From an uncultured Erythrobacter sp. (GTDB taxonomy: Bacteria > Pseudomonadota > Alphaproteobacteria > Sphingomonadales > Sphingomonadaceae), in NCBI GenBank assembly GCA_947488085.1, contig CANKYI010000001.1:248001-312000 (forward strand): 64,000 bases of DNA, written 5' to 3'. Numbering within the stretch: the first letter of the stretch is position 1; the number at the start of each line of letters is the position of its first letter. Below, piece after piece: positions 8,471 through 17,025 of the stretch. A program made the translations under genes and the position numbers. The notes under the pieces were generated by a model that did no database searches, was not told where the DNA came from, and saw nothing but the letters and a program-made list of their open reading frames with translations.

Positions 8471-9477
8471 CCGAACAGCTCTTCCACTGCGCGAGTGATG
8501 CGCACAGTCGATCCTGTTTCATCCAGCACATCGCGCCGTAAACGATGGCGCAGGGCCGATGGCGCAACCGCAATCAAATGCTCTCGCCGCACCGCTTTCG
8601 CCCCCTTCAACGCTGCTAGCGCTCGCGCCGCGCGCATCAAAGTCAACTCCCCGCGAAGGCCATCCGCACCCACTGTCATGCACAAATGCGCCGCATCGGT
8701 AAGCACATCATCGCCCGTTTCCAGCTTCGCGAGCTTTGTCTTGCCACGTGCAATCTGTCGCAGGATTTTGGCATCTTCGCCTTCCCATTCTGCTGCAAAA
8801 GCATCGGGATCACGTTCATTCGCAGCGACCAACCGCATGATTTCGACGCGGGTATCGATGTCTTGCGGAGTGCGAACCTCGACCGACAATCCGAACCGGT
8901 CGAGCAATTGCGGGCGCAATTCGCCTTCTTCGGGATTGCCTGACCCGATCAGCACGAATTTTGCGCGGTGGCGGACCGATAGTCCCTCACGTTCGACAAC
9001 ATTTTCGCCCGATGCGGCCACGTCCAACAACAGGTCGACCAAATGGTCTTCGAGCAGGTTGATCTCATCAATGTAAAGAAACCCGCGATGCGCTTTGGCC
9101 AGCAGGCCGGGCTCAAACGCTTTTTCACCTGATCGCAAGGCACGCTCCAAATCGAGCGAGCCAATCACCCGGTCCTCTGTTGCGCCCAAGGGTAGATCAA
9201 CAAACGGGACGGGGCGTTTGCGGACTCGGCCCGATTGGCACGGATCAGGGCATGTTCCGCCTTGGTCACCTTCACAGCCATAGCGGCAATCCTCGACCGC
9301 GCTGATCGGTGGAAGAAGGCTCGCTAGCGCCCGTGCGGCGGTGCTTTTGCCCGTGCCGCGATCGCCGAATACCATCACACCGCCCAATGACGGGTCGACG
9401 GCGGCGATCAACAGCGCTTGTTTCATCTCGTCTTGCCCGACGATGGCGGAGAATGGGAAACGTGCCATAGATTGCAT
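8467..9477 (-). CDS. bchI: Magnesium chelatase ATPase subunit I BchI
   Basis: AAA+ ATPase of magnesium chelatase. From ATG 9477 the protein has 336 aa, the usual BchI length. It has a P-loop GDRGTGKST (38-46), a cysteine cluster ([17 protein letters not shown], residues 64-80) seen in redox-sensitive BchI proteins, and Walker [11 protein letters not shown] near 133-142. The frame is open back to a TTG at 9531, but that stretch overlaps a PpsR-like palindrome and is not family-like. ATG 9468 is a second possibility. First gene of bchI-bchD-bchO and the 52-aa gene. Confidence 0.94.
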   Translation of the reverse strand: MQSMARFPFSAIVGQDEMKQALLIAAVDPSLGGVMVFGDRGTGKSTAARALASLLPPISAVEDCRYGCEGDQGGTCPDPCQSGRVRKRPVPFVDLPLGATEDRVIGSLDLERALRSGEKAFEPGLLAKAHRGFLYIDEINLLEDHLVDLLLDVAASGENVVEREGLSVRHRAKFVLIGSGNPEEGELRPQLLDRFGLSVEVRTPQDIDTRVEIMRLVAANERDPDAFAAEWEGEDAKILRQIARGKTKLAKLETGDDVLTDAAHLCMTVGADGLRGELTLMRAARALAALKGAKAVRREHLIAVAPSALRHRLRRDVLDETGSTVRITRAVEELFG

Positions 9478-9522
9478 CTTGTGGACGCTTCGCGCGCATT
9501 CGACAAGCGTCGCGGACAGGAG

Positions 9523-9546
9523 AAGTGACAATTTTGCCTGACACTT
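9523..9546. promoter_or_regulatory. Degenerate PpsR-like operator upstream of bchI
   Basis: Read on the minus strand this is AAGTGTCA-N8-TGTCACTT: TGT-N12-TCA, one base off the TGT-N12-ACA consensus. The left arm is identical to that of the bchC site. It lies about 50 bp upstream of the bchI start. The match in arm sequence and spacing is seen; regulation by PpsR is inferred. Confidence 0.55.
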
Positions 9547-9564
9547 AGGTGCCAGGCGCTCGTA

Positions 9565-11253
9565 TCAGGATTTGCCCAGTCGGTTGAGCAACAAGACCGG
9601 CAACAGCCCAGCGGCCAGCAATATCAGCGCGGGGATCGATGCCTCAACCAGCCGCTCATCACTGGCCAAACGGTAAGTGCGGGTCGCCAGTGTTTCCAAA
9701 TTAAACGGGCGCAGGATTAATGTGGCAGGCAATTCGCGGACCGTGTCGATGAACACCAGAGCAGCAGCAGCAGCGAGGCTGGGGCTGAGAAGCGGCACAT
9801 AGATGCGAGCGAGAACCCGCGCAGGCTTCGCGCCAAGTGAGCGAGCGGCGGCATCGAGGGAAGGTGGGATTTTTGACAGCCCGCCATCGACTGAATTGAA
9901 AGCCACGGTGAGGAATCGAACGGACAGCGCATAGATCAAAACGGCGCTGGTGCCGGTTAGGATCAATCCGCCCGTATATCCGAATGTGTCGCGCGCAAAC
10001 CGGCTGAGCCCGACATCAAGCGCGCCTAAGGGAGCCAACAAGCCGACTGCCAGCAACGCTCCCGGTAGCGCATAGCCCAAAGTTGAGACTCTTATCGCAC
10101 CGCTAGCAATGCGCGACGTTGATCGCGCCTTTGCAAAGCCCAGCAAGAGTGCGGCCAAAAGGCACGTCATCGCGGTCGCCAGACCAAGCCAGAAGCTACC
10201 ACCTGCATAGCTCCACAAATCGCCAATCGCCGCGATGGCCGGATCGCTGACGGCCATTCCCGCAAGGTGCAAAGCAGGCACGGCAAAGCCGAGCAGTACG
10301 GGCAAGGTGCAAGCGATCATGGCAAGCACCCGCCCAAGCGGGGTGAGCTGGATCAGGGGTTCAGACCCGGTGCGCTGTGACAATCCGTCTTTGGATGCGC
10401 TACGCCCCGAACGCGTTCGCGCTTCCCATACGATCAAAGCGATGACGAAAAGCAGCATGATGGCCGCGAGTTTGAGCGCTGCTTGTTTGTCGCCCATGGA
10501 CAGCCAACTGCGGAAGATACCGGTGCTGAATGTGGGAATGGCGAAATATTGTGCGACCCCGAAATCGGCGAGCACTTCCATCAGAACCAGCGCCAATCCT
10601 CCGGCGATGGCTGGACGAGCGGCTGGCAAGGCAACGTGCCAGAATGCGCTGAGTGGTGCTGCGCCCAGCGAACGCGCGGCGTTAAATTGAGCAAAGCTTT
10701 GAGCGGCAAAGGCAGCGCGGGCAAGCAGGTAGACATAGGGATAGAGGACAATGCCCAAAACGAAGGCACCACCGGGTAGTGACCGGATTTGCGGGAAGTC
10801 ATAATCGCTGACGCCCCACCCGGTGAGGCTACGCAATCCGCTTTGCACAGGGCCGGTGAAATCGAGCAGGTCGGCATAGATATAGGCTGCGATATAGGCT
10901 GGGACTGCAAGCGGCAGAACCAGTGCCCAACTGAGCAATGTGCGCCCCGGAAAACGCGTCGCTGTCACTAGCCACGCACAGCCTGTGCCCACAATTGCGG
11001 CAAGCGATCCGGCCATCACCATAAGCAGCAAAGTGTTGCCTATATAATCGGCAAGCACCGTTCGAGCGAGGTGCGCAAGCGCTTCCATTCCCCCGTTAGG
11101 CGCAGTGACAAGGATCGCTGCAATCGGCAGTGCTGCCACAAAAGCGAGCAGCAATGCCGCGATGCTCCAGCGGTCGGGCATTTCCGCCTTTGGCCCCCCT
11201 TTTACCCCGGCAATACTTGCGTGCGCGTCGTTCGTTTGCGTAAGGCGGCTCAT
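9565..11253 (-). CDS. Ferric iron ABC transporter permease (FbpB/FutB-like, fused double permease)
   Basis: 562 aa inner-membrane protein with about a dozen hydrophobic segments in two homologous halves, the arrangement of Fe3+ permeases of the FbpB/HitB/FutB group. EAA-like loops appear around NAARSLGAAPLSAFWHVALP and DAAARSLGAKPARVLARIYVP. ATG 11253 is preceded by GGGAG; a GTG two codons upstream at 11259 is possible. It is transcribed away from the ATPase and binding-protein genes, whose start is only about 40 bp away, so the three probably share one regulatory region. It lies directly upstream of bchI in the same direction. Confidence 0.9.
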   Translation of the reverse strand: MSRLTQTNDAHASIAGVKGGPKAEMPDRWSIAALLLAFVAALPIAAILVTAPNGGMEALAHLARTVLADYIGNTLLLMVMAGSLAAIVGTGCAWLVTATRFPGRTLLSWALVLPLAVPAYIAAYIYADLLDFTGPVQSGLRSLTGWGVSDYDFPQIRSLPGGAFVLGIVLYPYVYLLARAAFAAQSFAQFNAARSLGAAPLSAFWHVALPAARPAIAGGLALVLMEVLADFGVAQYFAIPTFSTGIFRSWLSMGDKQAALKLAAIMLLFVIALIVWEARTRSGRSASKDGLSQRTGSEPLIQLTPLGRVLAMIACTLPVLLGFAVPALHLAGMAVSDPAIAAIGDLWSYAGGSFWLGLATAMTCLLAALLLGFAKARSTSRIASGAIRVSTLGYALPGALLAVGLLAPLGALDVGLSRFARDTFGYTGGLILTGTSAVLIYALSVRFLTVAFNSVDGGLSKIPPSLDAAARSLGAKPARVLARIYVPLLSPSLAAAAALVFIDTVRELPATLILRPFNLETLATRTYRLASDERLVEASIPALILLAAGLLPVLLLNRLGKS

Positions 11254-11291
11254 CGGCACTCCCGCCGAAGCTCTGCGCGCAGGACAATGAT

Positions 11292-12311
11292 GTGAGCCTC
11301 GAATTTCGTCATATTGCTCATGCTTATGGAGAAGTGGCGGCGCTACACGATATTGCGTTCACTGCACCGACCGGTGAGATTACATGTCTGCTTGGATCGT
11401 CAGGCTGCGGGAAGTCAACCTTGCTGAACTTAGCCGCTGGTCTTTTACCTGTGCAACAGGGCAGCATTCTGGTCGATGGCGAGCTTATGGCCGAAGCCGG
11501 GGTGAACCCACCGCCAGAAGCGCGCCCGGTTGGGTTGGTGTTTCAGGATGGTGCGCTGTTTCCGCATATGACTATTGCGGCCAATATTGGCTTCGGGCTT
11601 GCTCCGGCTGAGCGAGGACTGGTCGGTGGCTGGCTGCAACAGGTTGGGCTGACTGGGCTGGGCGAACGCTATCCGCATGAACTTTCCGGCGGTCAGCAAC
11701 AGCGCGCGGCTCTTGCGCGTGCGATGGCACCGGGGCCGGGCGTGTTGTTGATGGATGAACCCTTTGCCAGCGTCGATATCGTCCTGCGCCGCCGCCTGCG
11801 CCGCGATTGCCGGATGCTGCTGCGTGAGCGCGGTGCGACGACGGTGCTGGTGACGCATGATCCTGAAGAGGCTCTGGATATTGGTGACAGGATCGCGGTG
11901 ATGGAGGCCGGGCGGATTGTGCAATTCGGTACGCCCGAGGATCTGCATGAGCGACCTGTTGCTGCGTCTGTCGGAGCGATTTTCAGAGGTGCACAAGTGA
12001 TCAAGGGCGCGCGCGAGGGCGATGCTCTGCGCACCGCATTTGGCCTGTGGCCTGCGACATCGTTAGCGGATGATGCGCCTGATACCGATGAACTGGACCT
12101 GCTGATCTATGCCGAACAGGTTGCTTGTGTGCCTGATGTTAAGGGGCTGAGCGTGCGCGATGTGCACTCGATTGGCAGTGTAACGCGCGTCTTGCTCGTC
12201 AATGATGCGGGAGAGGAGATCACAGCGCAAACCACAGTGCCGGTGGATCGCGACGCGCGCTATGTTCCGGTGCCGCAATCGGGAAGCGCCCGCGCATTCG
12301 CCCGCATATAG
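11292..12311 (+). CDS. Ferric iron ABC transporter ATP-binding protein (FbpC-like)
   Basis: 339 aa ATPase. Walker A is GSSGCGKST (35-43), the ABC signature LSGGQQQRAALARA starts at 131, and Walker B is VLLMDEPFAS (151-160). A C-terminal extension of about 110 residues resembles the regulatory TOBE-like part of Fe/spermidine-type ATPases. The start is GTG; the ATGs just upstream are out of frame. It energises iron import with the divergent permease and the binding protein that follows 60 bp downstream. Confidence 0.9.
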   Translation: MSLEFRHIAHAYGEVAALHDIAFTAPTGEITCLLGSSGCGKSTLLNLAAGLLPVQQGSILVDGELMAEAGVNPPPEARPVGLVFQDGALFPHMTIAANIGFGLAPAERGLVGGWLQQVGLTGLGERYPHELSGGQQQRAALARAMAPGPGVLLMDEPFASVDIVLRRRLRRDCRMLLRERGATTVLVTHDPEEALDIGDRIAVMEAGRIVQFGTPEDLHERPVAASVGAIFRGAQVIKGAREGDALRTAFGLWPATSLADDAPDTDELDLLIYAEQVACVPDVKGLSVRDVHSIGSVTRVLLVNDAGEEITAQTTVPVDRDARYVPVPQSGSARAFARI

Positions 12312-12370
12312 GGCTTGCAATTGTAAACCCACTATTGCAACGCATTCGCAACAACTTGGAAGGTTTCCCA

Positions 12371-13420
12371 ATGAAGCGAATGATTCTCGCCGCAGCCTGT
12401 GCACTTGCTGCCGCTGCTTGCTCTCCAACTGATGAGGCGAGTGTCGATGGCGCGAGCGCAGCCGGTGAAGCGGGCGAAGTGAATATCTATTCCTCACGCC
12501 ATTACGACACCGACCTTGCGCTGTATGAAGACTTTACCGAGCAAACCGGGATCACCGTCAATCGCATCGAAGCTGATGCCGATGCTTTGATCGAACGGAT
12601 TGCGAGCGAGGGGGAGTTTTCGCCAGCTGATCTGTTGATCACTGTGGATGCGGGCCGGCTGTGGCGCGCAGAGGAAGCGGGGATTTTGTCTGCTGTTGAG
12701 TCTGACGTACTCACCGAACGCCTGCCAGATCATTTGCGCCACCCCAATGGCCTCTGGTTCGGACTTTCCACCCGAGCGCGCGTCATCATTTACAACAAAG
12801 CGAAGGGCAACCCGAGGGAGCTTTCGTCTTACGAAGACCTTGCCAATCCGGTTTTTAACGACGCAATTTGCATCCGCTCATCATCGAACATCTACAACAT
12901 TTCGTTGTTATCAAGCATTATCGCCAATCGCGGCACTGAGGCGGCAGAGGAATGGGCAAACGGTGTGGTCGCCAATTTCGCACGCGATCCGCAGGGCAAT
13001 GACACCGCTCAGATTGAAAGTGTGGCCAATGGCGAATGCTGGATCGCGGTGGTGAACTCATACTATCTTGCGCGGTTTGCAGGTGGTGAGCGTGATGAGC
13101 GCGCGATCTTTGACAGGCTTGGCGTGATATTCCCCGACCAGAAAGGGACAGGCACCCATATCAATGTGAGCGGTGCGGGCGTCACCATCAACGCGCCCAA
13201 TCGCGACAATGCCGTGCGCTTTCTCGAATATCTCACATCTGAAAGCGCTCAGCGTTATTTTGCCGATGGCAACAACGAATATCCTGCTGTCAGCGGGCTT
13301 GAAGCGAACTCTGCGGTTGAACAATTGGGTGAGTTTACACCTGACACGTTGAACGCTGCCGAGATTGGCCGCAATCAGCGCCAAGCGGTGGAAATATTCG
13401 ACCGCGCAGGTTGGAATTGA
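12371..13420 (+). CDS. Fe(III) ABC transporter substrate-binding lipoprotein (FbpA/FutA-like)
   Basis: 349 aa from ATG 12371, preceded by GGAAGG. The frame is open 12 codons further upstream, but the signal peptide begins here (MKRMILAAACALAAAAC). Cys17 could be lipidated. The mature part begins VNIYSSRHYDTD, typical of iron-binding family proteins, and NSYYLARFAGG carries the paired tyrosines that bind Fe3+ in FbpA/FutA. Follows the ATPase gene. No Fur box was clearly seen. Confidence 0.9.
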   Translation: MKRMILAAACALAAAACSPTDEASVDGASAAGEAGEVNIYSSRHYDTDLALYEDFTEQTGITVNRIEADADALIERIASEGEFSPADLLITVDAGRLWRAEEAGILSAVESDVLTERLPDHLRHPNGLWFGLSTRARVIIYNKAKGNPRELSSYEDLANPVFNDAICIRSSSNIYNISLLSSIIANRGTEAAEEWANGVVANFARDPQGNDTAQIESVANGECWIAVVNSYYLARFAGGERDERAIFDRLGVIFPDQKGTGTHINVSGAGVTINAPNRDNAVRFLEYLTSESAQRYFADGNNEYPAVSGLEANSAVEQLGEFTPDTLNAAEIGRNQRQAVEIFDRAGWN

Positions 13421-13426
13421 GCATAA

Positions 13427-13464
13427 GGGGGCGGGCAAGCATCAAAGCCGCGCTTTGCCCCCTT
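13427..13464 (+). terminator. Possible terminator after the iron-binding protein gene
   Basis: GGGGGC (13427-13432) can pair with GCCCCC (13457-13462), and an inner AAAGC-CGC-GCTTT hairpin stacks on the 3' arm. Only a short T run follows, so the call is weak. Confidence 0.3.
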
Positions 13465-13539
13465 AACACTAAACTACCTTGAAGCGGGCACGCGGAAAGT
13501 CCATTTGCGCGGCCAATCACCAATCCTAAGGCCACCGTT

Positions 13540-14385
13540 TTGACTGACTCTGCAACAGCAACCTCGATCCCCCAACCGCCCATCCCGGCGCGCGACGCCT
13601 TTAATGAAAGCGGCGCGATTTCTGTTGAGACGATCACCAGCGTCCAGCAATGGAATGATGATCTGTTCAGTCTCAAGATGACGCGGCCGGCAAGCTTTCG
13701 GTTCCGCTCCGGCGAATTCATCATGATTGGCCTGCCGAAAGAGGACGGCAAACCGCTCTTGCGCGCCTATTCGATGGCTTCGCCCAGTTATGACGAAGAG
13801 CTCGAATTTCTCTCTATTATTGTGCAGGATGGCCCGCTGACATCGCGACTGCAACATATCAAAGTGGGCGATCCAATTTACCTCGGCAAAAAGCCAACGG
13901 GCACACTGGTCACTGATGCATTGCTGCCAGGAAAGCGCCTGATCATGCTGTCGACCGGCACTGGCCTTGCGCCATTTATGAGCCTTGTCCGTGACCCAGA
14001 AGTCTATGGCATGTTTGATGAGATCATGGTGGTGCATTCCGTGCGCCGCGTTGCTGATCTGGCCTATCGTGATTTGCTGGAAAGCAAACTGGAAGGAGAT
14101 CCGCTGCTCGAGGATGAAGACCGCGCGCGCATGATTTACGTGCCGACTGTCACGCGGGAGGATTTCCACACGACCGATCGCATTCAAACTCTCATCGATG
14201 ATGGTCGTTTGTTTAAAGACAGCAAGGGACCAAATCACCTGGACCCTGAAACAGACCGCATCATGATGTGCGGAAGTATGGCAATGATCAAAGATCACGC
14301 GGCTGATCTGGAGGCACGCGGCTTTGAAGAAGGCGCGAATAACAAGCCTGGCCAGTTCGTGATTGAGCGCGCTTTTGTTGGATAA
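13540..14385 (+). CDS. fpr: Ferredoxin--NADP+ reductase
   Basis: 281 aa flavoprotein that exchanges electrons between NADP(H) and ferredoxin or flavodoxin. The FAD-binding RxYS motif is in LLRAYSMASP, NADP-binding residues are in LSTGTGLAPFMSLVRD, and MMCGSMAMIKD lies near the C-terminus. The frame has no upstream ATG and begins at a TTG (13540) with AAGG upstream; the first 25 residues are variable. The length is slightly above the usual 257-275 aa because of this N-terminus. It stands alone. Confidence 0.9.
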   Translation: MTDSATATSIPQPPIPARDAFNESGAISVETITSVQQWNDDLFSLKMTRPASFRFRSGEFIMIGLPKEDGKPLLRAYSMASPSYDEELEFLSIIVQDGPLTSRLQHIKVGDPIYLGKKPTGTLVTDALLPGKRLIMLSTGTGLAPFMSLVRDPEVYGMFDEIMVVHSVRRVADLAYRDLLESKLEGDPLLEDEDRARMIYVPTVTREDFHTTDRIQTLIDDGRLFKDSKGPNHLDPETDRIMMCGSMAMIKDHAADLEARGFEEGANNKPGQFVIERAFVG

Positions 14386-14455
14386 GGGCGTCTAAGCAAC
14401 GTGTTCTAGCGCTCAATTCATACTGAGTTCACTGAATTTGCTCGAGCTTGTTGAA

Positions 14456-14848
14456 ATGATCGGGCACAGAACTCTACAAAAAATGATCGGTGCGTGGGCA
14501 ATTGCCGCAGCCGTCATCGTTCCCACCGCCTCATCGGCGCAGTTCGTTCCGGGAACGCGAAGTGCTGGCCAGACAAGTTATCACCTCGTTCAATTATCAA
14601 TGAGCAGTGGGGACGCGGCTGCCCAAGAATTTGCATCCAAAACACAGGCAATTGAGTCCTGCGGAGACGCCATGGACGTCGCTCAGGAGCTTGACGCCGA
14701 TATCCGTAGAAACCGGTTCGTTCAGGCTTCGCAATTGCCGGATCAAATCCGCGCAATGCTGGAAGAATTGCCAACCGGGCAAGCCAGTGAAGTGTTCGGC
14801 GCCGATGGCGAGACACTGCGCGTTTTGGTGATTTGCAATCGCCTCTAA
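14456..14848 (+). CDS. Small secreted protein resembling a SurA C-terminal parvulin domain
   Basis: 130 aa from ATG 14456 (frame open from TTG 14438). A signal peptide (MIGAWAIAAAVIVPTASSAQ) is followed by a variable region. The stretch LPDQIRAMLEELPTG and the ending LRVLVICNRL recall the end of a parvulin/SurA peptidyl-prolyl isomerase domain in Sphingomonadales. The rest of SurA is missing. Whether it is a relic or a small periplasmic chaperone cannot be told. The parvulin likeness is pattern recognition only. Confidence 0.6.
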   Translation: MIGHRTLQKMIGAWAIAAAVIVPTASSAQFVPGTRSAGQTSYHLVQLSMSSGDAAAQEFASKTQAIESCGDAMDVAQELDADIRRNRFVQASQLPDQIRAMLEELPTGQASEVFGADGETLRVLVICNRL

Positions 14849-14946
14849 GAGTGTTTGCCGACGCGCACGTCTGATGTCATCTCACTTTACATTCGCTGCC
14901 GAATGCCGTGAATTGCGACCTCATATAAATTATCAGGCCGCACCTT

Positions 14947-15693
14947 ATGACCAATACAGATCCGATTGATTTTACCGGCAAACGCGTTGTGGTCATTGGC
15001 GGATCGAGCGGGATCGGCAATGGTATTGCGCAAGGGTTCCGTGCGCGCGGTGCTGCCGTCACGGTTACCGGGACACGGCCCGATGCTGGAGACTATCTCG
15101 AAGCAGAAGACAGCGATTTTACCGGGCTGAATTATGCGCACCTCAATGTGACTGATCGCGCAGCGGCGGATGCATTGGCGGAGCAAATCGGACCGATCGA
15201 TGTGCTGGTACAAAGCCAAGGCGTCGTGCGTTACAAGCGGCAGGAATTTGCTCGCGAGGGCTGGGACGCCGTAGTCGATGTCAATCTCAATTCGGTGATG
15301 GATTGCGCGCGCGCGTTTCACGCCGGATTGGCTGAGCGCGGTGGGACAATGACAGTCGTGTCCTCTGTCGCAGCGTTCAAATCGACGATGGGAACGCCTG
15401 CCTATGCTGCATCCAAAGCGGGCGCGGCCAGCCTAGTTAAAAGTCTCGGTGAAGCATGGGCGAGGGACGGCATTCGGGTGAACGGTATTGCGCCGGGTCT
15501 TGTCCCGACGAAACTGACCGCAGTGACGACCGATCATCCTGAACGGCTGGAGGCGACATTGCGCGCGATCCCGATGCGCCGTGTCGGCACGCCAGAGGAT
15601 ATGGCAGGCGCGGCGCTGTTCTTAGCTTCGTCTCTATCCGCCTATATGACCGGGCAGACATTGGTCGTCGATGGCGGTTTGACGCTTTCTTGA
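14947..15693 (+). CDS. SDR family oxidoreductase
   Basis: 248 aa short-chain dehydrogenase. The cofactor motif GGSSGIG is at 18-24 and the catalytic Ser140-Tyr153-Lys157 lies in VSSVAAF and YAASK. The C-terminus (SAYMTGQTLVVDGG) is typical. It resembles 3-oxoacyl-ACP reductase-like or gluconate-type SDRs, but the substrate cannot be told. Single gene. Confidence 0.88.
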   Translation: MTNTDPIDFTGKRVVVIGGSSGIGNGIAQGFRARGAAVTVTGTRPDAGDYLEAEDSDFTGLNYAHLNVTDRAAADALAEQIGPIDVLVQSQGVVRYKRQEFAREGWDAVVDVNLNSVMDCARAFHAGLAERGGTMTVVSSVAAFKSTMGTPAYAASKAGAASLVKSLGEAWARDGIRVNGIAPGLVPTKLTAVTTDHPERLEATLRAIPMRRVGTPEDMAGAALFLASSLSAYMTGQTLVVDGGLTLS

Positions 15694-15986
15694 GCGCGAT
15701 TGAAGTTCGCGTCATTGCGTCGTTTTCCTAATCCCCTGCGCATTGTTATACAGGTGGAGATGACCCGTTTTTCGCACTCAGTCCCACCAAACCGCGACAC
15801 GTTGTTTGCACCAGTGTGGGGCGGTGAGCAGCGCAAATTCTGGAAGTTGACACTTAGTGCGCAGGCCAATGCGAATTTGCGCAGGCATTCTGGATGGTTG
15901 GCTGGAGTTGTGCTTTTTCGAAAAGACCCCTTTACGAGGTCCATATCCCTCGCGAACGCTCAGACCCTCAAAGGAGCAATCCCATC
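15694..15986. other. Intergenic region, nothing recognisable
   Basis: About 290 bp between the SDR and the aldo/keto reductase. Open frames exist on both strands but lack a ribosome-binding site or family-like sequence. No clear terminator or operator was seen; AAGGAG at 15971-15976 is the Shine-Dalgarno of the next gene. Confidence 0.5.
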
Positions 15987-17006
15987 ATGAAGTTCATCCG
16001 TCTTGGCAATTCCGGCCTGTCCGTATCGCGTCTGTGCCTCGGCTGTATGAGCTATGGCGACACGACAAAGGGATGGCATGGAGACTGGCTCTTGGGTGAG
16101 GAGGAAAGCCGCCCGTTCTTCCGTCAGGCGCTGGAGGCTGGGATCAACTTCTACGATACCGCCAATGGCTATTCAGGCGGCACATCGGAGGAGATCACTG
16201 GCAAGCTGCTGAATGAGATGGCAAACCGTGATGAGGTGGTCGTGGCGACCAAAGCCTTCATACCATGGCGCAACGCTCCAAACACTGGCGGCCTATCGCG
16301 CAAGAGCCTGATGCAGGCGGTTGATGACAGCCTGAGGCGGCTGGGCATGGACTATATCGACCTCTTCCAGATCCACCGCTGGGATGACCACACTCCAATC
16401 GAGGAGACAATGGAAGCGCTGCACGACATCGTGAAGGCAGGCAAAGCGCGCTATATCGGTGCATCCTCCATGTATGCATGGCAGTTCGCAAAGGCGCAGG
16501 AGACGGCGCGCGCAAACGGCTGGACCCGCTTCATCTCGATGCAGAACCAGCTCAATCTGCTCTACCGCGAGGAAGAGCGCGAGATGCTCCCACTATGCGA
16601 AGCCGAAGGGGTGGGTGTGATTCCATGGAGCCCACTCGCGCGCGGACGGTTGGCGCGGCCTGTGGGAGAGGAGACAGTGCGCAGCCAGACCGACGGCGTG
16701 GGAAAGATGCTCTACAAGGATGCTGATGAGGCAGACCGGGCGGTGATCGACGCACTCGAAGGCGTGGCGAAGGCGCGCGGGGCTGAGATGGCGAGCGTGG
16801 CGCTGGCATGGCATTATACCAGGTCAGCGGTCGCAGCGCCCATCATTGGCGCGACTAAGCCGCACCATATCGAGGCGGCAGTGGCCGCGCTCGACATCAC
16901 GCTGAGCGAAGAAGAGGTCGCTGCCATCGAAGGACCATACCGCCCCAAATGGCCCACCGGCATGGGCATGGCGATGCCCACGATGGATCAAGTGACAGTT
17001 CGATAA
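15987..17006 (+). CDS. Aldo/keto reductase
   Basis: 339 aa TIM-barrel NADPH oxidoreductase. The catalytic tetrad members Asp57, Tyr62 and Lys89 are in YDTANGYSGG and VATKAF, and the family pattern LRRLGMDYIDLFQIHRWD is present. It belongs to the AKR/YajO-like group. ATG 15987 with AAGGAG 11 nt upstream is chosen over an upstream in-frame start that gives non-family sequence. Convergent with the TonB receptor gene. Confidence 0.9.
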   Translation: MKFIRLGNSGLSVSRLCLGCMSYGDTTKGWHGDWLLGEEESRPFFRQALEAGINFYDTANGYSGGTSEEITGKLLNEMANRDEVVVATKAFIPWRNAPNTGGLSRKSLMQAVDDSLRRLGMDYIDLFQIHRWDDHTPIEETMEALHDIVKAGKARYIGASSMYAWQFAKAQETARANGWTRFISMQNQLNLLYREEEREMLPLCEAEGVGVIPWSPLARGRLARPVGEETVRSQTDGVGKMLYKDADEADRAVIDALEGVAKARGAEMASVALAWHYTRSAVAAPIIGATKPHHIEAAVAALDITLSEEEVAAIEGPYRPKWPTGMGMAMPTMDQVTVR

Positions 17007-17025
17007 AGGGTGCGGTAAAGGCGGA

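Noticed and set aside
8105..9076. Long open frame (323 aa) on the plus strand
   Set aside because: It is antisense to bchD and bchI, rich in Arg and Ser, and has no family-like sequence; a shadow of high-GC coding DNA.
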